Numbered from the stretch's first letter, positions 1 through 6,562 are shown. The stretch is 11,587 bases of DNA from Bacteroidales bacterium UBA3868 (GCA_002392325.1 DGGS01000193.1:1-11587), one strand, 5' to 3'. Numbers and translations: made by a program. The notes: generated from the sequence alone by a model not told the origin.

Positions 1-1
1 T

Positions 2-322
2 TTTGTGAACGGCTATCTGGACCTGCTGACCATCACATTCATGACCAAGTTTGGCAAGAAACCGATGCACGCATTCGGCGTTTGGGGCAGTTTGTCATTT
101 TTGGTCGGTTTTGTATGTGCCATTTGGCTGATTATTGCCAAACTCGTGCATCAGGCCCATGGTTTGCCTTATCGCCAGGTGATGGACCAACCGCTCTTCG
201 GCATCGCCATGCTGGCTATGGTGCTCGGATTCATGATGTTCCTGGCAGGATTCCTGGGCGAACTTATCGCCCGCAACGGCTCCGATCGAAACAAGTACCT
301 TATTTCTGATAAAATCAATTAG
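2..322 (+). CDS. C-terminal part of a membrane-anchored family 2 glycosyltransferase (5' end outside the window)
   Basis: The reading frame is open from the first bases, so this is the tail of a longer gene; the GTG at position 5 is probably an internal Val codon. What is seen is a segment reading LDLLTITFMTKFGKKPMHAF followed by two hydrophobic helices (about residues 27-48 and 65-88 of the visible part) and a short charged tail ending NKYLISDKIN. This arrangement, with a D-L-T-x-x-F and K-P-M-H motif before two C-terminal membrane helices, is typical of DPM1/GtrB-like GT2 enzymes, which move a sugar from a nucleotide donor to a polyprenyl phosphate or similar lipid carrier at the inner membrane. 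The catalytic GT-A domain is not in the window, so donor and acceptor cannot be named. The stop is 2 nt before the next ATG, which points to co-transcription with the acyl-CoA synthetase gene. Confidence 0.85.
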   Translation, partial: FVNGYLDLLTITFMTKFGKKPMHAFGVWGSLSFLVGFVCAIWLIIAKLVHQAHGLPYRQVMDQPLFGIAMLAMVLGFMMFLAGFLGELIARNGSDRNKYLISDKIN

Positions 323-324
323 TT

Positions 325-2124
325 ATGGCTATAAGACCTACTCGTATATTTGACATTCTGGATGTCATTTCCGAAAAATATGAGAAGCCCGATTTCTTTG
401 CCAAACGCACAGATGACGGCAACGGTTGGGTAACCTACAGCATCCCCGAATATGTGGATTATGCCCACAATTTCGCTTGCGCTTTTTTGGAACTCGGTTT
501 CCAAAAGGGCGATAAGATTGTCACCATCATGCGTAACCGTCCGGCATGGAATTTCTTGGATATGGGCATCATGCTGGCCGGAATGGTGCATGTGCCTGTT
601 TATCCGACCCTTAATCCGGAAGAATACCGCCATATCCTGAACCATTGCGACTGCAAGTGCATCGTGTTCGGCATTGAATCCATTTACAAACGGGTGGAGC
701 CTGTAATTCCCGATATCCAGCAACACCCCTTGATGTATAGTGTGGATAAGGTGAACAATGTTCCCTCTCTGGAAGAGTTGCTTGAACTTGGTCGCCTGAA
801 TCGCGAAAAATGGGAACCCGTGATCGAGGAAAACAAAAGAACCATATCTACCGATGACATCGCCACCATCATATACACATCCGGCACTACTGGAAAATCC
901 AAAGGTGTGATGTTGTCGCATGGTAACATCTGTAACAATTTCTTGCCCATAGTGGAAGATTTGCAGAATCTGGACTATCATTGTAAAATGCTCAGCTTCT
1001 TGCCGCTATGTCATGTTTATGAGCGTATTGTGAATTATCATTACCAATACATGGGCGTAAGCCACTATTATGCCGGAAGTCTGGCCACCATCGCCAAAGA
1101 TATGCACGACATGCATGCCGATGGGTTCTGTGCGGTCCCACGTGTGTTTGAAATGATGTATGACAAGCTGTATGCGGCAGGCAAGAATCTAAAGGGCATC
1201 AAAAAACATATTTATCTTTGGGCTTTCCGCTTTGCCACCAAATTTGATTACTATTGTGAGCGTCCACTATACCTGCTCAAGTACAACATTGCCGACAAAC
1301 TGGTGTACAGTAAATGGCGAGAGGCTTTGGGTGGACACGAGATGACCGTAGTGTCAGGTGGCTCCAGCATTCCCGAAAAGGTAATCCGTCTGTTTGTGGC
1401 CGCCAAAATCCGCGTGTATGAGGGTTATGGCCTCACAGAGACTTCCCCTGTTATTGCTGTGAACAATCCAAGAGGAAATAGCATTCAGATTGGTTGTGTG
1501 GGCGAAATCTTGCGTGGCGTGGAATTTAAGTTGGCCGATGATGGCGAAATTTTGACCAAAGGCCCTTGCTTGATGAAAGGATACTACAAAGATGAGCAAT
1601 ATACCAAGGAAGTAATTGATGAGGATGGCTGGTTCCACACAGGTGACATCGGCAGTTTGGAGAAAGGCAAGTATTTGAAAATTACCGACAGAAAGAAGGA
1701 AATCTTCAAACTCTCCCTGGGCAAGTATATTGCTCCACAAGTTGTGGAAAGCAAGCTGCACGAATCAAATTACATTGAAAATGTCATGGTGATTGGCGAG
1801 AATGAGAAATTCGCCTCCGCCATTATTGTACCTTCTTTTGATAATCTTGAGGCATTCTTCAAAAAGCGCCACTTGTCCATGCCCACATCCCGCGAAAATA
1901 TTATCCACCATCCAGAAGTGATGGCCTTGATGTCTAAAGAAGTGGATAAAGTGAACAAGACGTTGGCTGATCATGAACAAATCAAGCGTTTCAGAATGGT
2001 CCCAGACACTTGGAATATTGGTGCGGAATTGTCACAGACCATGAAGTTAAGGAGAAAATACATCTATCAGAAATACGATGCGCTTTGCCGCGAAATCTAT
2101 AACTACGACAAGAAAGAAGATTAG
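325..2124 (+). CDS. Long-chain fatty acid-CoA ligase (AMP-forming acyl-CoA synthetase, ANL superfamily)
   Basis: Predicted to activate a fatty acid with ATP to an acyl-adenylate and transfer it to CoA. The 599-residue length fits the FadD15-like class. Core ANL motifs are present in order: the phosphate-binding loop YTSGTTGKSKG (about 184-194), YEGYGLTETSP (about 364-374), GWFHTGDIG with the ribose-binding Asp (about 435-443), DRKKEIFKLSLGKYIAPQ (about 455-472) at the hinge, and a C-terminal TMKLRRK (about 572-578) matching the end of long-chain enzymes. There is no signal peptide or obvious membrane segment, so it is probably cytoplasmic or peripherally membrane-bound. The ATG is 2 nt after the glycosyltransferase stop, so the start is well fixed and the two are likely one operon; lipid precursor supply is a possible common theme, but this is inference. 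The next gene begins 109 bp downstream. Chain-length preference cannot be read from the sequence. Confidence 0.95.
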   Translation: MAIRPTRIFDILDVISEKYEKPDFFAKRTDDGNGWVTYSIPEYVDYAHNFACAFLELGFQKGDKIVTIMRNRPAWNFLDMGIMLAGMVHVPVYPTLNPEEYRHILNHCDCKCIVFGIESIYKRVEPVIPDIQQHPLMYSVDKVNNVPSLEELLELGRLNREKWEPVIEENKRTISTDDIATIIYTSGTTGKSKGVMLSHGNICNNFLPIVEDLQNLDYHCKMLSFLPLCHVYERIVNYHYQYMGVSHYYAGSLATIAKDMHDMHADGFCAVPRVFEMMYDKLYAAGKNLKGIKKHIYLWAFRFATKFDYYCERPLYLLKYNIADKLVYSKWREALGGHEMTVVSGGSSIPEKVIRLFVAAKIRVYEGYGLTETSPVIAVNNPRGNSIQIGCVGEILRGVEFKLADDGEILTKGPCLMKGYYKDEQYTKEVIDEDGWFHTGDIGSLEKGKYLKITDRKKEIFKLSLGKYIAPQVVESKLHESNYIENVMVIGENEKFASAIIVPSFDNLEAFFKKRHLSMPTSRENIIHHPEVMALMSKEVDKVNKTLADHEQIKRFRMVPDTWNIGAELSQTMKLRRKYIYQKYDALCREIYNYDKKED

Positions 2125-2145
2125 AGAAACACGGTCGTGCGTCTC
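2124..2145 (+). other. Weak hairpin overlapping the acyl-CoA synthetase stop codon
   Basis: GAGA (2124-2127) can pair with TCTC (2142-2145), and inside it CAC with GTG around a GGTC loop, separated by a 2x2 internal mismatch. No T-run follows, so it is not a convincing intrinsic terminator; it may be a 3'-end stabilising structure or chance. Confidence 0.2.
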
Positions 2146-2232
2146 AGGATACAAGCGGTGAAAGAGGTTGATGAGGTAAATGGGGTGAAATGGGAACATG
2201 AGGTGAAAATGATTTAATAGGTGAATTGGAAA
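2146..2232 (+). repeat. Purine-rich degenerate spacer with repeated GGTGAAA words
   Basis: This intergenic stretch is strongly purine-biased and built from degenerate 7-9 nt words: GGTGAAA appears three times, plus GGTAAAT and GGTGAAT variants. It separates the acyl-CoA synthetase from the TonB-dependent receptor and contains no clear TAnnTTTG promoter box. A similar tract lies at 9477-9540, and a weaker one on the minus strand at 6510-6562. The function is unknown. Confidence 0.5.
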
Positions 2233-2233
2233 T

Positions 2234-4528
2234 ATGGGAAAAAGAATTCTATTTTTGTTGGTTGTTGTACTGATGTGTGGTCTTGCAGGGGCACAGACTC
2301 TGCGGGGGCGTGTGTTGGAGGTGAATGAGCAAGGAGACACCACCGCTGTGTCTTCGGCGGCCCTTCAGTGGCTGCACACCGCTGTGGGCACGCACTCGGA
2401 TGCGAATGGTGAGTTTTCGCTTCCTCGCTCCAAATCCGACTCCCTGGTGGTGTCTTTCCCGACCTATCAGCCGGACACGCTTTGGATCACGCCGACACAA
2501 AATGAGGTTACCATTTTTCTGTCACATGCCCACTCACTGGCGGAAGTGAGTGTGGTGGGGCGTGACGGTTCGTTTATTTCCACGCAACCTATTCTTACCA
2601 CGGTGATTACGCAACAAGGTCTCCGCCGTGCCGCATGTTGCAACCTCGCCGAGAGTTTTGAGAGCAGCGTGGCCATTGATTCCGAATTTCCTGACGCGGT
2701 GAGTGGCGCGCGCCAAATCTCCATGCTCGGATTGGCGGGCGTGTATTCCCAAATTCTGCTGGAAAATGTGCCCTTTATCAGACTTCTTGCGCACCAGTTC
2801 GGTCTCGGGTTCGTCCCCGGCTCGTGGATGGAGTCAATCAGTCTTTCGAAAGGAACTTCTTCAGTGGTAAATGGCTTTGAAGCGATTACCGGCCAGATTA
2901 ATGTTGACTACAAGAAACCGGAAACGAATTTGGAGCGCTTCTTCATGAATTTTTACGCCAATTCGATGGGGAAAGGCGAATTGGCGATGAATACACGCAT
3001 TCCAATAGGCAAAAAGGATAAGGCGAGCACGAATTTCCTCGTTTTCCTGGCCGACCAGTTTGCGAAAATGGATATGAACAAGGACGGTTTCATGGATGTG
3101 CCGCGTAGTCGTCAGGTCAATGTGATGAACCGATGGGATTATAAGTCTCCGGTGGTGGAAGGCCGTACAATGGCCGGTTTTGTGTGGGACAACCGATTCG
3201 GCGGGCAGATGGGATATCATCCGAATGGCATTATGCCGGCTATTCCGGTTTATGGTTTCACCGCTGACAACAAGCGGTTGGATGTCATTACCAAGAACGG
3301 ATTCCTGTTGAATGGCGAACACGAGAGCATAGGTACGATTATTTCCTATACCGGACATTGGCTCAATTCCCACTATGGATCAACCAAGGATTATCAGGGA
3401 AATCAGCATAGTGTTTATGCTAATGTGTTGTATTCCAATAAATTCGGCGCTAAGGAACGTCATAAGTTAACGGCGGGCGGTAGTCTGCAGTTCGATTGTT
3501 TGAATGAGTATTTTCAGAATGTAAGCCAAGTTGATTTTATTGACTACAGCAGACCTCATCATCATGATCTGATTCCCGGTGTTTTTGCCGAATATGCTTA
3601 CATTATTGACCCGAAATTGGTGGTGATGGCCGGTATGCGCTTGGATTACAATATGGTACGCGACAGACAGCATTCGAATAATTGGGAGAGCATCAATCAG
3701 TTGTTCTGGACTCCGCGTGTGCATCTCAAATGGCAGGCCACAAAAAACCTGTCCGTGCGTGCTTCGGCGGGAAAAGGGTACCGAAACGCCCATTTTTTCA
3801 CCGAGAACCAGTCGTTGTTGTTTTCTTCTCGCAGCATTAGTTTCGACAGCCATCCAAAACCCGAAGAGGCGTGGAATGCGGGAGCAAGCATGGTTTATCA
3901 GTTTGACATGCCCGCGGGTAAGGGCTCTGTGGCAATTGATTATTTTTACACGCATTTTTTGCAGCAGATGATTGTGGATTTGGATCAGAACGTGCATGAA
4001 ATACATTATTATGCCCTCAACGGTGATTACAATGGTTATGGAAACCGTTCTCGCTCACATTCCGCGCAGATTGAAGTGACCCTTTGGCCGTTCAAACGCT
4101 TCGAGATGTTGCTGGCCTATCGATACAATGATGTGCGTTATATGCGCAATGGAGAGATGCGGCAGAAGGACTTGATGAGTCCGCACAAGGCACTCGTCAA
4201 TCTTAACTACAGCACCCGTTATGACAAATGGAAGTTCAATGTGACATTGCAGGTGAACGGTCCGCAACAACTCCCCGACATGTCTGCCAACCCGGCCAGC
4301 TCGCTGCCGGAGTATGCGCCAGCGTATTGCATTCTTAATGCGCAGATAACCAAGAAATTCCGCCGATGGGAAATCTATGTGGGCGCAGAAAACATGCTCA
4401 ACTATAAGCAAACCAATCCTATTGTGGATGCGCGGAATCCCTTTGGCGACAATTTCGACGCCACGGTGGTATATGCTCCGATTACGGGCATAATGGGTTA
4501 TTTGGGTGTCCGTTGTATCCTGAAATAG
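2234..4528 (+). CDS. TonB-dependent outer-membrane receptor, probably metal-related
   Basis: A 764-residue TonB-dependent receptor. Residues 1-20 are a signal peptide ending AGA|Q. Residues about 21-88 form a carboxypeptidase-regulatory-like beta domain (the RGRVLE start, GEFSLP and DSLVVSF strands), common in Bacteroidota receptors. The plug spans about 100-215 and includes SGARQISMLGLAGVYSQILL and the SLSKGTSSVVNGFEAITGQI segment near its end. The rest is barrel-like, with alternating aromatic strands and a final strand MGYLGVRCILK. It would take up a scarce ligand across the outer membrane using TonB energy. Possible ligand clues are a CysCys pair in the plug (135-136), HHHD in a predicted barrel loop (442-445), and the HMA-domain gene immediately downstream. 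The metal assignment rests mainly on that neighbour and on recollection that similar receptors sit beside HMA proteins. The ATG at 2234 is chosen because it begins the signal peptide. A cobalamin or other ligand is not excluded. Confidence 0.93.
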   Translation: MGKRILFLLVVVLMCGLAGAQTLRGRVLEVNEQGDTTAVSSAALQWLHTAVGTHSDANGEFSLPRSKSDSLVVSFPTYQPDTLWITPTQNEVTIFLSHAHSLAEVSVVGRDGSFISTQPILTTVITQQGLRRAACCNLAESFESSVAIDSEFPDAVSGARQISMLGLAGVYSQILLENVPFIRLLAHQFGLGFVPGSWMESISLSKGTSSVVNGFEAITGQINVDYKKPETNLERFFMNFYANSMGKGELAMNTRIPIGKKDKASTNFLVFLADQFAKMDMNKDGFMDVPRSRQVNVMNRWDYKSPVVEGRTMAGFVWDNRFGGQMGYHPNGIMPAIPVYGFTADNKRLDVITKNGFLLNGEHESIGTIISYTGHWLNSHYGSTKDYQGNQHSVYANVLYSNKFGAKERHKLTAGGSLQFDCLNEYFQNVSQVDFIDYSRPHHHDLIPGVFAEYAYIIDPKLVVMAGMRLDYNMVRDRQHSNNWESINQLFWTPRVHLKWQATKNLSVRASAGKGYRNAHFFTENQSLLFSSRSISFDSHPKPEEAWNAGASMVYQFDMPAGKGSVAIDYFYTHFLQQMIVDLDQNVHEIHYYALNGDYNGYGNRSRSHSAQIEVTLWPFKRFEMLLAYRYNDVRYMRNGEMRQKDLMSPHKALVNLNYSTRYDKWKFNVTLQVNGPQQLPDMSANPASSLPEYAPAYCILNAQITKKFRRWEIYVGAENMLNYKQTNPIVDARNPFGDNFDATVVYAPITGIMGYLGVRCILK

Positions 4529-4556
4529 AGTCATATACGGATATGCTAAAAAAATG

Positions 4557-4564
4557 TATTTTTG
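4557..4564 (+). promoter_or_regulatory. Probable -7 promoter box for the HMA/HKC-repeat gene
   Basis: TATTTTTG followed by CAC matches the Bacteroidota sigma-ABfr -7 consensus TAnnTTTG exactly. It lies 78 bp before the ATG at 4643, giving a leader of roughly 70 nt. No clear TTTG -33 element is seen at the usual distance. This suggests the HMA gene can be transcribed independently of the receptor. Confidence 0.55.
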
Positions 4565-4642
4565 CACGATTTAACCCAAGACCCTTTTTTGAGTCATAAA
4601 AGAGTTTGAAATTTATTATTAACCAATATCAAATACTGAAAA

Positions 4643-5410
4643 ATGAAAAAATTCATCTTGTTGGCCCTGATGGCCGTTGTGACGCTGGGTGCTTACGCTC
4701 AAATGCAAAGCGTTACCATTCAAACCAATGCTTCTCTCAAATGTCAGAAGTGCATTGACCGTTTCAAAGATAATGTCCCGTTCTTCAAGGGCGTGAAAGA
4801 TTACACATACGATGCCAACACGGCAAAAATCACGATCAACTACGATTCCAAGAAGACCACTCCTGACCAGTTGCGTCAGCAAATCAGCAAATTAGGTTAC
4901 AATGCGGATGCTGTGAAGGCCGATCCCGCCGCGCGTGAGAAACTCCCCGCATGTTGCAAGAACAGCGGGACCTGTGGCCACGCCGAGACAACCGCTGCGC
5001 CGGAGCACAAATGCCAACACGCTGACGGACAACACAAATGCCAAGGCCAAGCCGCTGGTGAACACAAATGTCAGGGTGCCGCTAACGGAGAGCACAAATG
5101 CCAAGGCCAGGCTGCTGGTGAGCATAAGTGCCAGGGTCACGCCGAAGGTCAACACAAATGCCAGGGTGCCGCTAATGGCGAGCACAAATGTCAAGGCCAG
5201 GCCGCTGGTGAACACAAATGCCAGGGTCACGCCGAAGGTCAGCACAAATGCCAGGGTGCCGCTAATGGCGAGCACAAATGTCAAGGCCAGGCCGCTGGTG
5301 AACACAAATGCCAGGGTCATGCCAACGGCGAGCACAAGTGTGCTGGAGCCCAGGAACATAAATGTCAAGGGCAGAAAGTGGACAACTCAAAAGCGGTAGA
5401 GAAAAAATAA
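4643..5410 (+). CDS. Exported HMA-domain protein with a tandem Cys/His (HKC) repeat tail, probable metal binder
   Basis: 255 residues in three parts. Residues 1-19 are a signal peptide cleaved at AYA|Q. Residues about 22-92 are a ferredoxin-fold HMA domain with the metal-binding loop carrying C34-x-x-C37 (LKCQKCIDRF) and a C-terminal SKLGYNADA strand; this fold binds Cu(I), Zn(II) and similar ions in CopZ- and MerP-type proteins. A linker has a second thiol cluster, C104, C105, C111 and H113. Residues 121-241 contain 13 copies of His-Lys-Cys, mostly every 10 residues in units such as GEHKCQGQAA, GEHKCQGHAE and GQHKCQGAAN. The whole protein has 18 Cys and 18 His. The likely role is to bind, buffer or hand over a soft metal in the periplasm or at the surface; the metal is not known. 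It follows the TonB-dependent receptor by 114 bp, has its own promoter box, and is closed by a strong terminator. The low-complexity tail could also be a disulfide-linked or structural segment. Confidence 0.9.
   Translation: MKKFILLALMAVVTLGAYAQMQSVTIQTNASLKCQKCIDRFKDNVPFFKGVKDYTYDANTAKITINYDSKKTTPDQLRQQISKLGYNADAVKADPAAREKLPACCKNSGTCGHAETTAAPEHKCQHADGQHKCQGQAAGEHKCQGAANGEHKCQGQAAGEHKCQGHAEGQHKCQGAANGEHKCQGQAAGEHKCQGHAEGQHKCQGAANGEHKCQGQAAGEHKCQGHANGEHKCAGAQEHKCQGQKVDNSKAVEKK
5003..5365 (+). repeat. In-frame 30-bp tandem repeat with a 90-bp higher-order unit encoding the HKC array
   Basis: A 30-bp unit centred on CACAAATGC/T repeats throughout and is in frame with the HMA gene. A three-unit, 90-bp superrepeat is seen at 5071-5160, 5161-5250 and 5251-5340. 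The last two copies are identical over their first 69 bases and differ mainly in the final 20, showing a recent duplication, whereas the first copy has several mostly synonymous changes. Because the unit is a multiple of three, gain or loss of copies keeps the frame and would change the number of HKC motifs. The other frames also stay open through the array, which creates spurious ORFs on both strands. Confidence 0.95.
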
Positions 5411-5434
5411 GCTTTTGGAATTTTAGAAAAACAG

Positions 5435-5472
5435 AAGCACCACAGTCATACGGATTGTGGTGCTTTTTCTTT
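5435..5472 (+). terminator. Strong intrinsic terminator after the HMA gene, possibly bidirectional
   Basis: AAGCACCACA (5435-5444) pairs with TGTGGTGCTT (5456-5465); three more pairs, GTC with GAT including one G-T, extend the stem to 13 bp around an ATACG loop. It is followed by a T-rich tract through 5472. It lies 25 bp after the HMA stop. Read on the minus strand it is followed by CTGTTTTT, so it may also end transcripts from the convergent hicB gene. Confidence 0.88.
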
Positions 5473-5479
5473 GTCCAGT

Positions 5480-5525
5480 TTAAGGTGCGTTCATTGTTCT
5501 ATTGCACGCGTCACCTGCGCCTTAA
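5480..5525. other. Inverted repeat between the convergent genes
   Basis: TTAAGGTGCG (5480-5489) pairs with TGCGCCTTAA (5516-5525) with two G-T wobbles and a 26-nt loop. No T-run follows. It lies between the terminator and the hicB stop codon. It could be a secondary 3'-end structure, but the long loop makes this weak. Confidence 0.25.
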
Positions 5526-5538
5526 GGGTGTTCTATGC

Positions 5539-5937
5539 CTAAAGTGTAATGCTCAAAAGTTCTTCGGCGAAGCGATGGATTCCGTTCCGAATTCGATCTA
5601 TCTGTTTCTTACGGGGGGTTGCTTTGTGGTTGAGGTAATTGGATAGTTGTTTTTGGTTGATCCCGGTCATTTTCTCCATGCCAGATAGTGACATAAAGTT
5701 GGAATAATATTCGAGGAAAGAAGGTACATCAATCTTCCATTCTATGGTATAATCGTCCTTCAGAAGATAAGGCCATTGTTCTTCTGGCTTGGTTTCTTTC
5801 AGAAGTCGAATGGCCTCTACGGTATCCATTTTTACGGCTTCTATGGAATCTCCAGCCGCATAGATGCCATCACAGTTTTCAGCATAGGCACCGAAATGGT
5901 CTTTTGATTTTTCTATAATCATAATGATCTTTTCCAT
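5539..5937 (-). CDS. hicB: HicB-family antitoxin-like protein with C-terminal helix-turn-helix (no HicA seen)
   Basis: 132 residues. The N-terminal half (MEKIIMIIEKSKDHFGAYAE, then a glycine-containing GIYAAGDSIEAVKMDTVEAIRLL) matches the HicB partial-RNase-H fold, which neutralises a HicA mRNA interferase. Residues about 84-130 (MEKMTGINQKQLSNYLNHKA and following basic helices) look like a helix-turn-helix DNA-binding domain, so autoregulation is likely for the family. The frame stays open upstream to a TTG at 6063, but the ATG at 5937 is chosen because homologs as I recall begin MxKIIxIIEKSKDxxxAY and because an AT-rich tract precedes it. HicA is normally a 60-80 residue protein next to hicB; none is seen on either side, as the 131 bp upstream holds no HicA-like frame and downstream lies the terminator. 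It may be an orphan regulator or the remains of a toxin-antitoxin pair. Confidence 0.85.
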   Translation of the reverse strand: MEKIIMIIEKSKDHFGAYAENCDGIYAAGDSIEAVKMDTVEAIRLLKETKPEEQWPYLLKDDYTIEWKIDVPSFLEYYSNFMSLSGMEKMTGINQKQLSNYLNHKATPRKKQIDRIRNGIHRFAEELLSITL

Positions 5938-6068
5938 AATATAAAAATTATGCTGACGCCGGTTTGGGACACAGCTTCGCACAGCGGTCAATAATGGTGT
6001 TAGCCCACACGAATTCTGAATCACAGGCGGGTTTGCCCCGTGTGCCATCAAACCCATAGACAAATGCG
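5938..6068 (-). other. Spacer with ankyrin-like reading frame or dispersed-element remnant
   Basis: This 131-bp gap between the DUF2147 gene and hicB has unusual content on the minus strand. The frame leading into hicB reads MGLMAHGANPPVIQNSCGLT followed by PLLTAV, which resembles part of an ankyrin repeat (HGANP and G-x-TPL-x-x-A). A second minus-strand frame is also open to a TAA at 5948-5950 and gives a Cys-containing peptide (ACDSEFVWANTIIDRCAKLC then PKPASA) without a start codon. Either reading could be a remnant, or both could be accidental within a non-coding repeat element. It also contains a hairpin (6022-6044) and a GCTGTG direct repeat (5968-5983). No function is assigned. Confidence 0.3.
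6022..6044 (-). other. GC-rich hairpin downstream of the DUF2147 gene
   Basis: CACA-CGGG pairs with CCCG-TGTG around a 5-nt loop, with a two-base bulge: an 8-bp GC-rich stem starting 25 bp after the DUF2147 stop on the minus strand. No T-run follows, so it is at best a weak or Rho-assisted terminator, or a structural part of a repeat element. Confidence 0.35.
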
Positions 6069-6488
6069 CTATTTCTGCACCCTTACTTTACTTTCGCGGT
6101 GCCAGTCAACGGTCTTGCCGAGGAATGAGGCTCCCAAGTAGCCGCGCATGTGCAAGGTGTTTTTGTCGGCGGACATGCGGATAAAAGTGCTGTAGGTGCC
6201 AGGCTTGCCCGGATATTTCAATTTGCCTTTCCGGTATTCCTTGGCTTCTGAATCATATACCAATTTGGTCATGAATACCAGACCCAACTGATTTTTCTTT
6301 TTGGGGTTCTCTACCCATACCACCTTGGCTTCGTAAGTGCCGTCAGCGGCTTTGTAAATCTCACATTGAGAACCCTCTTTGGAAAACGGGTCCACGGAAT
6401 GGAAAATACCGCAAATATCATCGGCTTTTTGTGCGAAACTGGCGATTGCCAGTGCCATTATCATCAGGGTTGTTAATGTCTTTTCCAT
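6069..6488 (-). CDS. DUF2147-family exported protein
   Basis: About 139 residues from the preferred start. A signal peptide (MEKTLTTLMIMALAIASFAQ) is followed by ADDICGIFHSVDP, then a compact all-beta-looking domain with EIYKAADGTYEAKVVWVENP, YRKGKLKYPG and a final LGKTVDWHRESKVRVQK. This order (D-x-x-x-G-x-W/F near the N terminus, an internal GTYEAKV strand, and a W-x-R near the end) matches the DUF2147 family of small secreted bacterial proteins; their function is not established. An in-frame ATG at 6509 would add seven residues; 6488 is preferred because an A-run directly precedes it and the signal peptide then starts in the usual way. It lies 74 bp after the peptidase gene with no clear promoter between, so co-transcription is likely. 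Confidence 0.85.
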   Translation of the reverse strand: MEKTLTTLMIMALAIASFAQKADDICGIFHSVDPFSKEGSQCEIYKAADGTYEAKVVWVENPKKKNQLGLVFMTKLVYDSEAKEYRKGKLKYPGKPGTYSTFIRMSADKNTLHMRGYLGASFLGKTVDWHRESKVRVQK

Positions 6489-6509
6489 TGTTTTTTTTAT
6501 GGTAATCAT

Positions 6510-6562
6510 TATTCTTCTAATCTTAAATCCTGCACCCTACACCTCAAATCTCACATCTCATA
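6510..6562 (-). repeat. Purine-rich spacer between peptidase and DUF2147 genes
   Basis: On the minus strand this short spacer is purine-rich and contains words such as GAGATGTGAGATTTGAGGTG and GGGTGCAGG, resembling the spacers at 2146-2232 and 9477-9540 more loosely. No promoter box or terminator is evident. Confidence 0.3.

Noticed and set aside
319..981. A 220-codon minus-strand frame opposite the acyl-CoA synthetase
   Set aside because: It is antisense to a gene with complete ANL motifs; no promoter, domain or signal peptide is seen.
5003..5365. CRISPR array suggested by regular short repeats
   Set aside because: The repeats are contiguous, in frame, have no unique spacers of 30-40 bp between them, and encode a periodic peptide.
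4892..5399. Long open frames on both strands across the HKC array (158 codons minus, 154 codons plus)
   Set aside because: They arise because the 30-bp repeat is a multiple of three, so any frame lacking a stop in one unit stays open. The real frame has the signal peptide and HMA domain.
5362..5646. A 94-codon plus-strand frame beginning inside the HMA gene
   Set aside because: It runs through the terminator hairpin and into antisense hicB, with no recognisable content.
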